From Bolinopsis microptera (taxonomy: Eukaryota; Ctenophora; Tentaculata; Lobata; Bolinopsidae): a stretch of 64,000 bases of DNA. The stretch covers positions 15,702,322 to 15,766,321 of the forward strand of contig NC_087084.1 in the NCBI RefSeq assembly GCF_026151205.1, written 5' to 3'. Numbering within the stretch: the stretch's first letter is position 1; every line of letters starts with the position of its first letter. A program made the translations under genes and the position numbers. The notes beneath the pieces are model-generated. The model did no database searches and was not told the DNA's origin. It saw only the letters and a list, made by a program, of their open reading frames with translations. Below, piece by piece: positions 1-12,366 of this stretch.

Positions 1-1
1 C

Positions 2-349
2 AATGGATGCTACACTAGAATGCTCCGGATGGCCTTGAACATACGTTGGCCGCAAATCATCAACAACAGTGATTTATACGGCAACATCCCCAAGCCATCA
101 GCGATGATAGCCTCCAGAAGAATGAGACTGGCTGGACATGTAGCCAGGCATGACGACCTTCTGGCAAACCAACTTCTGTTCTGGGACCCTCAGCATGGAT
201 ACAGGAGACCGGGGAGGCCCCACCTTACGTTTCTGGACATGCTAAAGAAGGACACCAGCCTTTCCTGTGTTGAAGAGATAAGATCTGTTATGCTTGACCG
301 CGACGTGTGGCGAGGAATTGTAGTTGCTCGGACCAAGAAGCCGACTTAA
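2..349 (+). mobile_element. 3' end of a non-LTR retrotransposon (LINE) reverse transcriptase ORF
   Basis: The frame is open from base 2 to the TAA at 347-349 and is cut by the window edge. The roughly 115 residues match the segment that follows the RT domain in many LINE polyproteins: an NGCYTRMLRMAL start, then RRMRLAGHVARHDD, then RRPGRP, and finally a DRDVWRGIV block near the C terminus. This is the end of the protein only; the catalytic RT and endonuclease parts lie outside. An AT-rich tail follows (350-440). No poly(A) or target-site duplication can be assigned from one end. The element lies upstream of the 70-bp array, so it probably sits in the long first visible intron of the ODF3-like gene, or just outside that gene. 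Confidence 0.85.
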
Positions 350-456
350 GTCAGTAAGTCAATTTATATAATTTATATAATATAAGTGAATAAACAGGTT
401 TTTGTAAATTCTAAGATATAATCCTTTATTATTTTGTAACCAATTTTTCTTTTCAG

Positions 457-3400
457 TAAAGGACCCCTCACCTCGTCCAGCCCCTGACCAGTATTTCTAT
501 TTCAGTAAACACGCCCCGGTTTACAGAAAGGACCCCCTCACCTCGTCCAGCCCCTGATCAGTATTTCTATTTCAGTAAACACGCCCCGGTTTGCAGAAAG
601 GACCCCCTCACCTCGTCCAGCCCCTGACCAGTATTTCTATTTCAGTAAACACGCCCCGGTTTGCAGAAAGGACCCCCTCACCTCGTCCAGCCCCTGATCA
701 GTATTTCTATTTCAGTAAACACGCCCCGGTTTGCAGAAAGGACCCCCTCACCTCGTCCAGCCCCTGACCAGTATTTCTATTTCAGTAAACACGCCCCGGT
801 TTGCAGAAAGGACCCCCTCACCTCGTCCAGCCCCTGACCAGTATTTCTATTTCAGTAAACACGCCCCGGTTTGCAGAAAGGACCCCCTCACCTCGTCCAG
901 CCCCTGACCAGTATTTCTATTTCAGTAAACACGCCCCGGTTTGCAGAAAGGACCCCCTCACCTCGTCCAGCCCCTGACCAGTATTTCTATTTCAGTAAAC
1001 ACGCCCCGGTTTGCAGAAAGGACCCCCTCACCTCGTCCAGCCCCTGACCAGTATTTCTATTTCAGTAAACACGCCCCGGTTTGCAGAAAGGACCCCCTCA
1101 CCTCGTCCAGCCCCTGACCAGTATTTCTATTTCAGTAAACACGCCCCGGTTTGCAGAAAGGACCCCCTCACCTCGTCCAGCCCCTGACCAGTATTTCTAT
1201 TTCAGTAAACACGCCCCGGTTTGCAGAAAGGACCCCCTCACCTCGTCCAGCCCCTGATCAGTATTTCTATTTCAGTAAACACGCCCCGGTTTGCAGAAAG
1301 GATCCCCTCACCTCGTCCAGCCCCTGACCAGTATTTCTATTTCAGTAAACACGCCCCGGTTTGCAGAAAGGACCCCCTCACCTCGTCCAGCCCCTGACCA
1401 GTATTTCTATTTCAGTAAACACGCCCCGGTTTGCAGAAAGGACCCCCTCACCTCGTCCAGCCCCTGACCAGTATTTCTATTTCAGTAAACACGCCCCGGT
1501 TTGCAGAAAGGACCCCCTCACCTCGTCCAGCCCCTGACCAGTATTTCTAATTCAGTAAACACGCCCCGGTTTGCAGAAAGGACCCCCTTACCTCGTCCAG
1601 CCCCTGACCAGTATTTCTATTTCAGTAAACACGCCCCGGTTTGCAGAAAGGACCCCCTCACCTCGTCCAGCCCCTGACCAGTATTTCTATTTCAGTAAAC
1701 ACGCCCCGGTTTACAGAAAGGACCCCCTCACCTCGTCCAGCCCCTGACCAGTATTTCTATTTCAGTAAACACGCCCCGGTTTGCAGAAAGGACCCCCTCA
1801 CCTCGTCCAGCCCCTGACCAGTATTTCTATTTCAGTAAACACGCCCCGGTTTGCAGAAAGGACCCCCTTACCTCGTCCAGCCCCTGACCAGTATTTCTAT
1901 TTCAGTAAACACGCCCCGGTTTGCAGAAAGGACCCCCTTACCTCGTCCAGCCCCTGACCAGTATTTCTATTTCAGTAAACACGCCCCGGTTTGCAGAAAG
2001 GACCCCCTCACCTCGTCCAGCCCCTGACCAGTATTTCTATTTCAGTAAACACGCCCCGGTTTGCAGAAAGGACCCCCTCACCTCGTCCAGCCCCTGACCA
2101 GTATTTCTATTTCAGTAAACACGCCCCGGTTTGCAGAAAGGACCCCTCACCTCGTCCAGCCCCTGACCAGTATTTCTATTTCAGTAAACACGCCCCGGTT
2201 TGCAGAAAGGACCCCCTCACCTCGTCCAGCCCCTGACCAGTATTTCTATTTCAGTAAACACGCCCCGGTTTGCAGAAAGACCCCCTCACCTCGTCCAGCC
2301 CCTGACCAGTATTTCTATTTCAGTAAACACGCCCCGGTTTGCAGAAAGGACCCCCTCACCTCGTCCAGCCCCTGACCAGTATTTCTATTTCAGTAAACAC
2401 GCCCCGGTTTGCAGAAAGGACCCCCTCACCTCGTCCAGCCCCTGACCAGTATTTCTATTTCAGTAAACACGCCCCGGTTTGCAGAAAGGACCCCCTCACC
2501 TCGTCCAGCCCCTGACCAGTATTTCTATTTCAGTAAACACGCCCCGGTTTGCAGAAAGGACCCCCTCACCTCGTCCTGCCCCTGACCAGTATTTCTATTT
2601 CAGTAAACACGCCCCGGTTTGCAGAAAGGACCCCCTCACCTCGTCCAGCCCCTGACCAGTATTTCTATTTCAGTAAACACGCCCCGGTTTGCAGAAAGGA
2701 CCCCCTCACCTCGTCCAGCCCCTGACCAGTATTTCTATTTCAGTAAACACGCCCCGGTTTGCAGAAAGGACCCCCTCACCTCGTCCAGCCCCTGACCAGT
2801 ATTTCTATTTCAGTAAACACGCCCCGGTTTGCAGAAAGGACCCCCTCACCTCGTCCAGGCCCTGACCAGTATTTCTATTTCAGTAAACACGCCCCGGTTT
2901 GCAGAAAGGACCCCCTCACCTCGTCCAGCCCCTGACCAGTATTTCTATTTCAGTAAACACGCCCCGGTTTGCAGAAAGGACCCCCTCACCTCGTCCAGCC
3001 CCTGACCAGTATTTCTATTTCAGTAAACACGCCCCGGTTTGCAGAAAGGACCCCCTCACCTCGTCCAGCCCCTGACCAGTATTTCTATTTCAGTAAACAC
3101 GCCCCGGTTTGCAGAAAGGACCCCCTCACCTCGTCCTGCCCCTGACCAGTATTTCTATTTCAGTAAACACGCCCCGGTTTGCAGAAAGGACCCCCTCACC
3201 TCGTCCAGGCCCTGACCAGTATTTCTATTTCAGTAAACACGCCCCGGTTTGCAGAAAGGACCCCCTCACCTCGTCCAGCCCCTGCCCAGTATTTCTATTT
3301 CAGTAAACACGCCCCGGTTTGCAGAAAGGACCCCCTCACCTCGTCCAGGCCCTGACCAGTATTTCTATTTCAGTAAACACGCCCCGGTTTGCAGAAAGGA

Positions 3401-4506
3401 CCCCCTCACCTCGTCCTGCCCCTGACCAGTATTTCTATTTCAGTAAACACGCCCCGGTTTGCAGAAAGGACCCCCTCACCTCGTCCAGCCCCTGACCAGT
3501 ATTTCTATTTCAGTAAACACGCCCCGGTTTGCAGAAAGGACCCCCTCACCTCGTCCAGCCCCTGACCAGTATTTCTATTTCAGTAAACACGCCCCGGTTT
3601 GCAGAAAGGACCCCCTCACCTCGTCCAGCCCCTGACCAGTATTTCTATTTCAGTAAACACGCCCCGGTTTGCAGAAAGGACCCCCTCACCTCGTCCAGCC
3701 CCTGACCAGTATTTCTATTTCAGTAAACACGCCCCGGTTTGCAGAAAGGACCCCCTCACCTCGTCCAGCCCCTGACCAGTATTTCTATTTCAGTAAACAC
3801 GTCCCGGTTTGCAGAAAGGACCCCCTCACCTCGTCCAGCCCCTGACCAGTATTTCTATTTCAGTAAACACGTCCCGGTTTGCAGAAAGGACCCCTCACCT
3901 CGTCCAGCCCCTGACCAGTATTTCTATTTCAGTAAACACGCACCGGTTTGCAGAAAGGACCCCCTCACCTCGTCCAGCCCCTGACCAGTATTTCTATTTC
4001 AGTAAACACGCCCCGGTTTGCAGAAAGGACCCCCTCACCTCGTCCAGGCCCTGACCAGTATTTCTATTTCAGTAAACACGCCCCGGTTTGCAGAAAGGAC
4101 CCCCTCACCTCGTCCAGCCCCTGACCAGTATTTCTATTTCAGTAAACACGCCCCGGTTTGCAGAAAGGACCCCCTCACCTCGTCCAGCCCCTGACCAGTA
4201 TTTCTATTTCAGTAAACACGCCCCGGTTTGCAGAAAGGACCCCCTCACCTCGTCCAGCCCCTGACCAGTATTTATATTTCAGTAAACACGCCCCGGTTTG
4301 CAGAAAGGACCCCCTCACCTCGTCCAGCCCCTGATCAGTATTTCTATTTCAGTAAACACGCCCTGGTTTGCAGAAAGGACACCCTCACCTCGTCCTGCCC
4401 CTGACCAGTATTTCTAATTCAGTAAACACGCCCCAGTTTGCAGAAAGGACCCCCTCACCTCGTCCAGCCCCTGACCAGTATTTCTATTTCAGTAAACACG
4501 CTCCGG
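457..4506 (+). repeat. 70-bp tandem array, left block (~58 units): copies of a splice acceptor plus exon start
   Basis: Head-to-tail units of 70 bp run from just after a pyrimidine-rich acceptor (…ttttcttttcag, ending 456) to the 5' LTR of the Ty3 element. Each unit holds a pyrimidine-rich acceptor (tttctatttcag) followed by bases identical to the start of the ODF3-like exon at 18182. The copy diverges from the real exon right after 'gaccagtattt': there the array returns to ctatttcag and the true exon continues. Units differ by rare substitutions (cca/tca, cca/cct) and 1-bp losses in the C run. In-frame stops appear when units are read through, so the array is not coding. Short open frames in it are artefacts of the period. 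Confidence 0.95.
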
Positions 4507-5447
4507 TGTAGTTTTGTAGTCCTCAGTATAGGTTTTATTTCACTTTGTAATATTTTAATTCATCGTTTTTTTGCCACTTTTATTTTAATGTTATCTCACG
4601 TTTCTATTTCATATTCGTACATTTACTTTCTTATCTTTAGTTCGTTCGGCCGTTTGTTTATTTATCACATTTTTACGAGCCCTTTTTTAGAGATAAGGGA
4701 GAGATTTTGGGAGATAGACACTTCTGTAAAGGTAACCGAACATTCGTCGGGTTTTGAGTTATAAAGTTTCGACCGTTATACGAGAGCGTTTTATTTGGTA
4801 CAGTACACTAAATTTAAGTCTTGTTTAAAATACAGACTCCGGCAGCCTTCCACCTTTCTTGTTTTTAAACAGACTGAGTCATCGCATCGCAGTTCACCGG
4901 GGTTCACTGTCAGATCTACGTGCAGCCACTACCGCGAGTTGCTGAGTCCTCATCTCCTCGTTTACCGGGAGTTTAAATATTAGGTTTGTATCTTGTTTCA
5001 GACAGGTGCATCCGTAGCTCGTTTTATACAGTTGCGTTTATTTGACTCCTCGTTCATCGGGAGCAGTATATTTTAGCTTTTAGTGTTAATTCCTCGTTTA
5101 CCGGGAGTTTAAATATTAGGTTTGTATCTTGTTTTAGACATGTGCATCCGTAGCTCGTTTTATACAGTTGCGTTTATTTAACTCCTCGTTCATCGGGAGC
5201 AGTACATTTTAGCTTTAGTTTTAATTCCTCGTTCATCGGGAATTGTCACTATATTACCAGCACATATCTCGTTTAAAACAGATATATCGTTCCTTACTCC
5301 TCGTTTATCGGGAGCAGTTTATTAGGTTTTAGACCTTGTTTAATACAGGTTCAGTTAGTTCTAGTCGCCCTATCCTTTGACCAGGGAGCGCCCCGTTAAG
5401 GCCAGTCAAGCCGGTTGCCGTGTAATAGCCGTTTCGTTTTTACACCA
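4507..5447 (+). repeat. 5' long terminal repeat (941 bp)
   Basis: Begins tgtagttttg and ends ttttacacca. It matches 12367-13306 with one substitution (near 5137) and one 1-bp length difference in a T run (near 5077). Internally it carries related segments built on 'cctcgttta/tcgggag' modules, including a roughly 150-bp imperfect duplication. Such LTR-internal repeats often hold promoter elements, but I cannot assign a TATA box with confidence. Confidence 0.92.
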
Positions 5448-5449
5448 TC

Positions 5450-5467
5450 TGGAGGCCGTAATAAGTG
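5450..5467 (+). other. Probable primer binding site of the retrotransposon
   Basis: TGG starts two bases after the LTR end, the usual spacing for a site complementary to a tRNA 3' CCA end. The following bases (aggccgtaat) would pair with the primer tRNA acceptor arm. I cannot name the tRNA without a tRNA set from this genome. Confidence 0.6.
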
Positions 5468-5473
5468 GTCGAT

Positions 5474-6835
5474 ATGGAAAGTCAGGGTAGTACGCTAGAG
5501 CTGCAGGCGGATATTACAAGCTTGAAGAAACAAAGAGCTGATGTGAAAGAACAAATCAGCAGGGCTGAGGCCAGTCTTAATGAACTGGAAACAGATGATA
5601 TAGGTCCTATCAGAGAGAGGAAAATCGCGTTGTATGACATGGAAAAAGAGTTCAAACGAATAGGGAAATCCCTGGCTGAGAACACAGAAAGGTTGACTAA
5701 TATGACGGTCAATGCTAAGGTTGAACTCAGTAGACCAGCTGTCAAAAAGGAAGCTGCTGATTGGTTACATGACGACTCTGAAGTTAGTGTGGGCTTACCA
5801 GAGCTGAGTTGGCCACAGGAGAGAGCTCCACGTCAGTTCCACGGGAGTAAAGCTCCTCGTTACAGAAAAGGGGATGATTTTAGTAACTTTCTGCTGCGCT
5901 TTGAGCATCATGTCAGACTCTCCGGTATATGTGACAACCTAGATCTCAGAATCAGCGGATTAGTGGAGGACAATTCTCTGTTCAAGAAGATCTCTAACTT
6001 TCAGTTTACTGGGGAGGAAAAAAGAGATATTAAGAGATTTATTTCTGCCGTTAAGACTAGGCTTTTCCCATCGACTGACACCCGGATAATGAGGACTAAG
6101 TTTGGTCGCATGAAACAGGAGACAGGAGAGTCAGTCGAACAGTTTTCGGAGCGAATACGTGACAGCGCGGAGATTATATTCTCGTCAAGACTAGAGCGAG
6201 AAGGAGCCGCTGTGACCGCCTTTATTTCTGGTTTATCTAACACAGCGATAAAACGTAGACTGTTGCAGATGGGAGACAGTGAAGATGAAAATCTGGATCA
6301 CGTGACACAAATCGCAGTACAAGAGGAGCACATCTCACAGGCTCTGGAGGAGCAAGATGACAGTGTTTCACCGGTGGAGGAGTTCTCTGGAATGCCATTG
6401 TTCGGAGTTGGGAGCGAACCAGTGCCGGAAATTACAGGCTGTCAGAAATGTGGTAAATCGGGTCACGTGTCAGAAAACTGTTGGGCAGGAATCACTTGTC
6501 AGTTGTGTGACAAGACCGGGCATGTTGCCCGAGTTTGTAGAGAGATGGGTACAGCCAGCATTCCCAATAGAGGAAGAGGTGGATATAGGACGGGAAACTC
6601 CACTGCACCTCCAGCTCCAAGAGGGAGAGCTGTCGTATGTTATGGTTGTCAGCAAGTGGGACATTACAGGAGAGACTGTCCGTCAAATAGATCTGGTACT
6701 TGGGGAAGTCGGGTTGAACGCCAGGGTGAGATGTTACCGGGGCAACACCAACAGATGAACTACCAGAATGAGCATTTAAACGGGTACGCGACTGGTTCAA
6801 ACCTGACCAATTACAGTCGCGGAGGAAGGTTCTAG
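5474..6835 (+). CDS. gag: Ty3/gypsy Gag (capsid-nucleocapsid)
   Basis: A 453-residue protein starting at the ATG of 5474. The N-terminal ~80 residues look like a charged coiled coil (ELQADITSLKKQ). The middle is a capsid-like region with FLLRFEHHVRLSG and QFSERIRDSAEIIFSSRLEREGAAV-type helices, written here as short landmarks only. The C-terminal part has three CCHC zinc knuckles (CQKCGKSGHVSENC, CQLCDKTGHVARVC, CYGCQQVGHYRRDC) that bind genomic RNA. It ends in a Gly/Arg-rich tail at TAG 6833-6835. The pol frame overlaps its 3' end in the -1 frame, so Gag-Pol is expected to arise by frameshifting. This reading frame is intact, unlike pol. Confidence 0.9.
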   Translation: MESQGSTLELQADITSLKKQRADVKEQISRAEASLNELETDDIGPIRERKIALYDMEKEFKRIGKSLAENTERLTNMTVNAKVELSRPAVKKEAADWLHDDSEVSVGLPELSWPQERAPRQFHGSKAPRYRKGDDFSNFLLRFEHHVRLSGICDNLDLRISGLVEDNSLFKKISNFQFTGEEKRDIKRFISAVKTRLFPSTDTRIMRTKFGRMKQETGESVEQFSERIRDSAEIIFSSRLEREGAAVTAFISGLSNTAIKRRLLQMGDSEDENLDHVTQIAVQEEHISQALEEQDDSVSPVEEFSGMPLFGVGSEPVPEITGCQKCGKSGHVSENCWAGITCQLCDKTGHVARVCREMGTASIPNRGRGGYRTGNSTAPPAPRGRAVVCYGCQQVGHYRRDCPSNRSGTWGSRVERQGEMLPGQHQQMNYQNEHLNGYATGSNLTNYSRGGRF

Positions 6836-9800
6836 AATTAGAGCCAGATAGTAGTCAGGTTAATGCAGTGTCGTGGAAACATATTTTGATTCAAGGCCTT
6901 TGCAAAGGTGCTGATGTCCTCTTTTTCGTAGATAGTGGGTCAGCTGTTAGCATTGTTTCTACGGGGCTGGTAAAAAAGCTTGGGTTGGAGGAGAACGTTG
7001 GTACTTGTAAGATGGTTCTGAAGTCGTTTTCTCAGGACACGATACCGATCAAGGGCCGTGTTCGGATGGACATTGTTATAGCTGGAGGTCACTTTTCTCA
7101 TGATTTTATAGTTACAGACCTATTAGATACTGAATTTCTTATAGGGGATGATTTTCTCAGGACCAATAAGATAGTATTAGACTATAAGAAATGCCAACTA
7201 ACCCTGGAAGACGGCAATAGTATCGGATTCAGAAAGAAGCCTACTAACGTAACTGTGAAGGATCGGCTCAAGATCAGATGTGCGAAGGTGACTGTGATTC
7301 CGCCAAACACAGCCCAATTTGTAGGAGGCCGAATCCAGGCAAAGGGCGGGAGTTATCAGGGCATCACGGAACCGCATTGTAGAAATGGGTTGCAGCGTAC
7401 AGGCATTTTGATGGCTACAGCAGTAGTCCACTCCCGCGGTAAATTTGTCCCGGTGAAATGCATCAACGCCACCGACAGGCCCATTCAAATATTTAGAAAC
7501 ACTGTCATAGGACATTTAAAACCGCTAGGGGATCATCACATGATACACGGTGTTAAGATAGTAAAGCCTGAGGCTGAAGCGATACACAGGGACGTTTCCG
7601 GGATTCAGGACGCTACAGGTAGCGAGAGGGTACCTGATAGCAGCTGCACTGACCGGTGGACTAAGAAGGAACTGTTGAACAAGAGCTTGAAACTTGACGA
7701 GGTCGAAGCAGAGATGACAGCTAGTGACCGGGAGCGTCTTGAGCAGATAATCTGGGAGCATAGAGGGTGTTTCTCAAGAAACGAGTTTGATATCGGGTGT
7801 TGTACAGAGTTTGAGACTGAAATAAAACTGAAGGAGGGGACATCACCTGCCTGGACTACGCCCATCCCGACGGCCTACAAGCTCAGAGACGAAATGGACA
7901 GGCAGATAGACCAGATGGTCAAGGTTGGTGTAGTGGAACCAACGTTTGAGCCCAGTGAGTTTAACTCTCCCATTTTTCTGGTAAAGAAGAATACACCTGA
8001 CCAATGGCGACTTGTAGCTGATCTTAGAAATCTTAACAAGGTATGTCTAGATGAGAAGTATCCCTTGCCTAACTTGAACCACGTGCTAGACACGATAGGA
8101 GCAGATACGTTGTTTTCAAGTTTCGACCTCAGTAAAAGCTTCTGGCAGGTTCCGTATTCTAAGGAGTCAAAGAAAATGACCGCATTTCTTTACAGGGGCA
8201 AGTCATATTGTTGGGCTAGAATGATTATGGGGCACAAAACTCTAGTAGTGCATTTTCGAGGATGATGTACAAGTTGCTGGCCACTATTCCCATCGATCAG
8301 CTAATTTTCTTTATAGATGATCTATTTTTGAGCTCTACATCGGTGGAGGATCATCTTAACAGGCTAGAAATACTACTAGGAAGGTTGATGAGTGCCAATT
8401 TAAAGCTCACCCCCAAAAAGTGCGAGTTACTAAAGAGGAAAGTGACATTCGTAGGTGTATCTGTTAGTGATGAAGGAATACAGATCACAGAAGACCGGAT
8501 CAAGGACTTGCTTGAGTTACCTGTTCCTACTACTAGTAAGAGGGTCCAAGAGGTGCTAGGAGCCCTAAACTATGTTCGGAAGTGGATCCCGAACTATAGT
8601 AGGTTAGCGAGACCGCTTCACCAGCTTACTGCTAAGGATACCAAGTTTGAATGGAGCAGTGAGTGTCAGAGAGCATTCGAGGAGCTGAAAAACGCAGTAG
8701 CCCAGAGCACTATCTTAGCTATTCCAGATACCAGCGACCCTTACAAGTCATACCAGGTTCAGGTTGACGCTAGCAAACATGGGTACGGTGCCACACTCTC
8801 ACAGGAACTTCCAGTTAACGGGGGAAGAGAGAGGAGAATAGTTGCGTTCTACAGCAAGGCGGTCCCACAGTTTAAGAGGGAACGTAGCCAGACTCAGCTT
8901 GAGTTTGATGCGATGGTATTGGCCATTCAACATTGGAAGATGTACCTGAGAAATACGGAGTTCAAAGTTTTGACAGATTGCAAAAGTTTACTATCGGCTA
9001 CTGACTCGTTGTTTTCTAAATCTGATCCGTCTCTCATCAGAAAGTGCCAGGAACTAGCCAACTTCACCTTCTCAATAGAGCATGTAGAGGGCAAGAAAAA
9101 CACGCTTTGTGACTTCTTGAGTAGATTCCCATTCAGGAGGAAGACAGTTGACATGGGATGTCAGACGGAAGTGGTAGATACTGATAAGGGAGGACACATA
9201 GGGCTTGATAAGTGTTCGCGAAATGATGAACGCAGGTCTACTGCACAAGAACTTACTGGAAGAGTTAGTGCTTGTGGTCGTGAAATTGAATCGCCCACGG
9301 TTAAAGCTGAGGAAAGATCTGGTTGCAAACCAGAGGGGACAATAAGCGAGGAATGTGAAATGAAAAGAGTTCCCAGTGAGTCAGAGATTATAATTGACAA
9401 TGCTGACTATACGTTGACTTTGAGTGATGCGATAGAGGATGTCGCAGAGACAGTATCTCGAGAGGGTTCTGATTTGGAGCTGCAGGATGAAGTTACAGAC
9501 CTGCAACTTTTGTTTGAAAGAGAGCATGATGGAACTGTCATACTAAGAAAGACTGAGCCGGAAACACAGAGAACTCCAGGATGTTACTGTAATCATTTGG
9601 AAGCACCCCGTGACAAAAAGAGTCACAAACCTAAAAAACAAGTAACCTTTGCCATTTCTCAGTCTGCAGCAGAACCAGTCACTCAAGTTCTTCCCGATTT
9701 GGACGATATTAGAAGGGAACAGGAAGCAGACTCCATTCTTAGTGTTGTTAAAGATTGGGTGGTTGCTAAGCAACGGGGAATGGTACAGGTTAACAGAACT

Positions 9801-11432
9801 CCTGAAAGATTATTATCATATTGGAAGCAATTTAATCTGATAATATTGGAAGACGGGCTCCTCAAGAGAAAATGGGTAAAAAGGAATGAAGATGAGACAC
9901 GTTACCTTATCTTAGTGCCAGAAAGGTGTGAAGAAAATATCATGAGACTGTTTCATGAAAATATTACGTACTGTCACCCGGGTGCTAACGCTTGTGTTGC
10001 GAAATGCAGACAGTACTTCTACTGGCCAAAAATGGAAACAGAATTTGATCTGTTTGTCAAAGCGTGCGTCAAATGTGGGGAGATGAAACCACCTAGAGCT
10101 TACCTAAAAGCCCCCTTGAATCACATCATGTTCCACAATTTTAACGATGCAATCATAGTCGATCACATAGTGCCCAGTGCCACTAAAAGAACGCCTCGTG
10201 GGTATCGCTATATCCTGACTATCTCTGATGCATGGTCGAACTATGTGGTGGCAGTGCCGGTGCGCACTCAAACTGCAAAGGAGAACATTGCGGCTATCAT
10301 GAAGAACTGGATCTGGAGATTTGGTGTCTGTCGAGAGATTATTGTGGATAATCACCCAGGATTCAGAGCTGAGTTTTTCGGCGAGGTTTTTAAGGCCCTC
10401 GAATGTAAAAAAACTCATGGGACCTCATACAAATCAGCGAGTACAGGACGTGCTGAGAATAACAACAAGCGGTTAAACACTGCCCTCCGCACTTGTCAGC
10501 CCGATAATAAGGAACATCTCTGGGATCTATACTTAGATAAGGTCACATTTGCCCTTAACTGTTCCAAGAATCGCAGAACTGGATTTTCTGCTCACAAAAT
10601 GATGTTTGGAAGGGAGGTTAACCTACCATTGACTTTTGTGATGGGGACAGCGGAGAAGGTAGAATCCGAGGGAAACAGTACTGTTGCGGCAGCTGTTTAC
10701 AAGAACCACATGGAGCTAAAGAGAATCATCTGAAAGGTTAGGAAGCAGTCCCAGATAGATTTTGGCTATGCAGCGAAACAGCACGATCGCAACCTACACG
10801 GACCCTACTTCAAGGAGGGTGATCATTGTTTTGTACTGGTGCAGTATCCCAGACATAAGTTCGAGCCAAGGTTTCGTGGACCATTCAGAATCACAAAAGT
10901 GATAAATGACCACCTGTACGTCGTCGACTTAGGACAGGGTGTGGAAAAGGTCGTTAATATTTGCAAAATGAAGAGATTTGAGACAAATAAGTATTCACGT
11001 CGGACCCCAGAAAAGCCTAAGGAACCTGATGAACCTCGTAAGAGCATGAAAGGAAACACATATATCGACATAGATAGCAGTAGTGATGACGACCAGGAAG
11101 AGGAATACTGGGGGACTCCGCGTCGAAAAGCACAAGACAAGCAGATAGTGATTCAGAGCGATGATGCTCAGTCAACGACACGATCTACACCAAGAAGGTT
11201 GCCCACACCTCCAACAAGCTTGTCGGGAGGAAGTGTATCTCATTCACCACGACCTAGGACATTATCGCCTACCACCTCGTCAGCGTCGACAGAAGGGGCT
11301 ACATCGGTCGTGCAGGACTTCTTTACTCCACCACGAGAAAACGTGACGCCAGAACAGGAGACTCAACGAATAAGAGGATATAACCTGAGGCCACGTAACG
11401 ATCTACGTCCGCCTGACTATTTCAGACTTTAG
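6772..11432 (+). pseudogene. pol: Ty3/gypsy Pol (protease-RT-RNase H-integrase), broken by one frameshift and one stop
   Basis: Domains in order: aspartic protease with FVDSGSAVS (active-site D at about 6931); reverse transcriptase with a SSFDLSKSFWQVP block (about 8115) and FFIDD in place of YMDD (about 8307); RNase H with VDASKHGYGATL (about 8765) and a later LTDCKSLL; integrase with an HHCC-like zinc region (about 9955-10080), catalytic-type D (IIVDH), D (IIVDN) and E (GRAENNNK) residues, then a C-terminal tail rich in Ser/Thr/Pro. The frame shifts by one base near 8238-8243 within RT, before the FIDD motif. An in-frame TGA (10731-10733) interrupts the integrase C-terminal region, and the frame then stays open to TAG 11430-11432. 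The two breaks make this copy non-autonomous unless they are sequencing errors. Confidence 0.9.
6775..6781 (+). other. -1 ribosomal frameshift slippery heptamer TTTAAAC
   Basis: In the gag frame the bases read CAT TTA AAC, giving the X XXY YYZ heptamer T TTA AAC. A -1 slip moves ribosomes to TTT AAA CGG, exactly in the pol frame. The nearest upstream stop in the pol frame is TGA at 6769-6771, so the heptamer lies two codons into the window where the slip can work, and gag continues only to 6835. UUUAAAC is among the most efficient known eukaryotic -1 slip sites. I did not find a convincing downstream pseudoknot by eye. Confidence 0.8.
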
Positions 11433-12210
11433 TAGTATAGGATTTCTGGGACGTTTTAATCTCGTTTTAGACAGACTGATATCAGCCCAGTCCTTGCTCT
11501 GTACCGTGTACTGTTGCACTTGTTATTTGACAGCTAAACTGTTTGTAAACATGATGGGGATATTATGTTGTATGCTGGATATATTGAAGGATATGCTTGT
11601 TGATATTAACTACATGCACTGGAGTCTGGGCTTTGTTACGGCCGAATTCTTCTGGGATCTTTACCTCATTCTCCGTCAGAGGAGAACCGCGAAAGAAACT
11701 GCTTATGAAGACGTCTAGAAACTTACGGAAGAAGAAACGTACAAGAAATCTCGTCTATACATCTTGGGAGTGCCTCTTGTTTGATACAGAGTGCCATCAT
11801 CATGGGAGTGCCTCTTGTTTTAAACAGAGTGCCATTTTATTTATTTGTTTTGATAAGGGGACAGATAATGATATGGTATTTCATTGGTATTTTGAGACTT
11901 ATTTTTTAAAAATTTTATTGGATATTTATTATTGATTGTATTGTAGTGGGGATTTAGTCAATTCGCATCCAATCTATCGAGTTTATTTGTTTTGATAAGG
12001 GGACAGATAATGATATGGTATTTCATTGGTATTTTGATATTTATATTTTTAAATCTTATTGGATATTTATTATTGATTGTATTGTAGTGGGGATTTAGTC
12101 AATTCGGATCCAATCTATCGAGTTTATTTGTTTTGATAAGGGGACAGATAATGATATGGTATTTCATTGGTATTTTGCTATTTATATTTTTTTAAATTTT
12201 ATTGGATAAA
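11433..12210 (+). other. Retrotransposon 3' non-coding region with ~141-bp tandem repeats
   Basis: After pol there is no recognisable domain. A short hydrophobic frame (ATG at about 11549 to 11718) is not similar to anything I know and could be chance or an env-like remnant. From about 11835 a unit of about 141 bp, carrying gataaggggacag, is present three times with the last copy truncated. The purine-rich 'aagggga' could act as a polypurine tract, but none lies directly next to the right LTR. Confidence 0.6.
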
Positions 12211-12366
12211 AGTAAACACGCCCCAGTTTGCAGAAAGGACCCCCTCACCTCGTCCTGCCCCTGACCAGTATTTCTATTTCAGTAAACACGCCCCGGTTTG
12301 CAGAAAGGACCCCCTCACCTCGTCCAGCCCCTGACCAGTATTTCTATTTCAGTAAACACGCTCCGG
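12211..12366 (+). repeat. Two 70-bp array units between the element interior and the right LTR
   Basis: These units match the array units before the left LTR, including the variant 'cgctccgg' directly before TG of the LTR at both ends. A normal insertion would place only element sequence here. The segment indicates recombination between array units or a second LTR sitting at the same array position. Confidence 0.85.

Noticed and set aside
11494-11718. env-like gene of the retrotransposon
   Set aside because: A short hydrophobic frame without Cys pattern, signal peptide plus anchor arrangement, or recognised motif.
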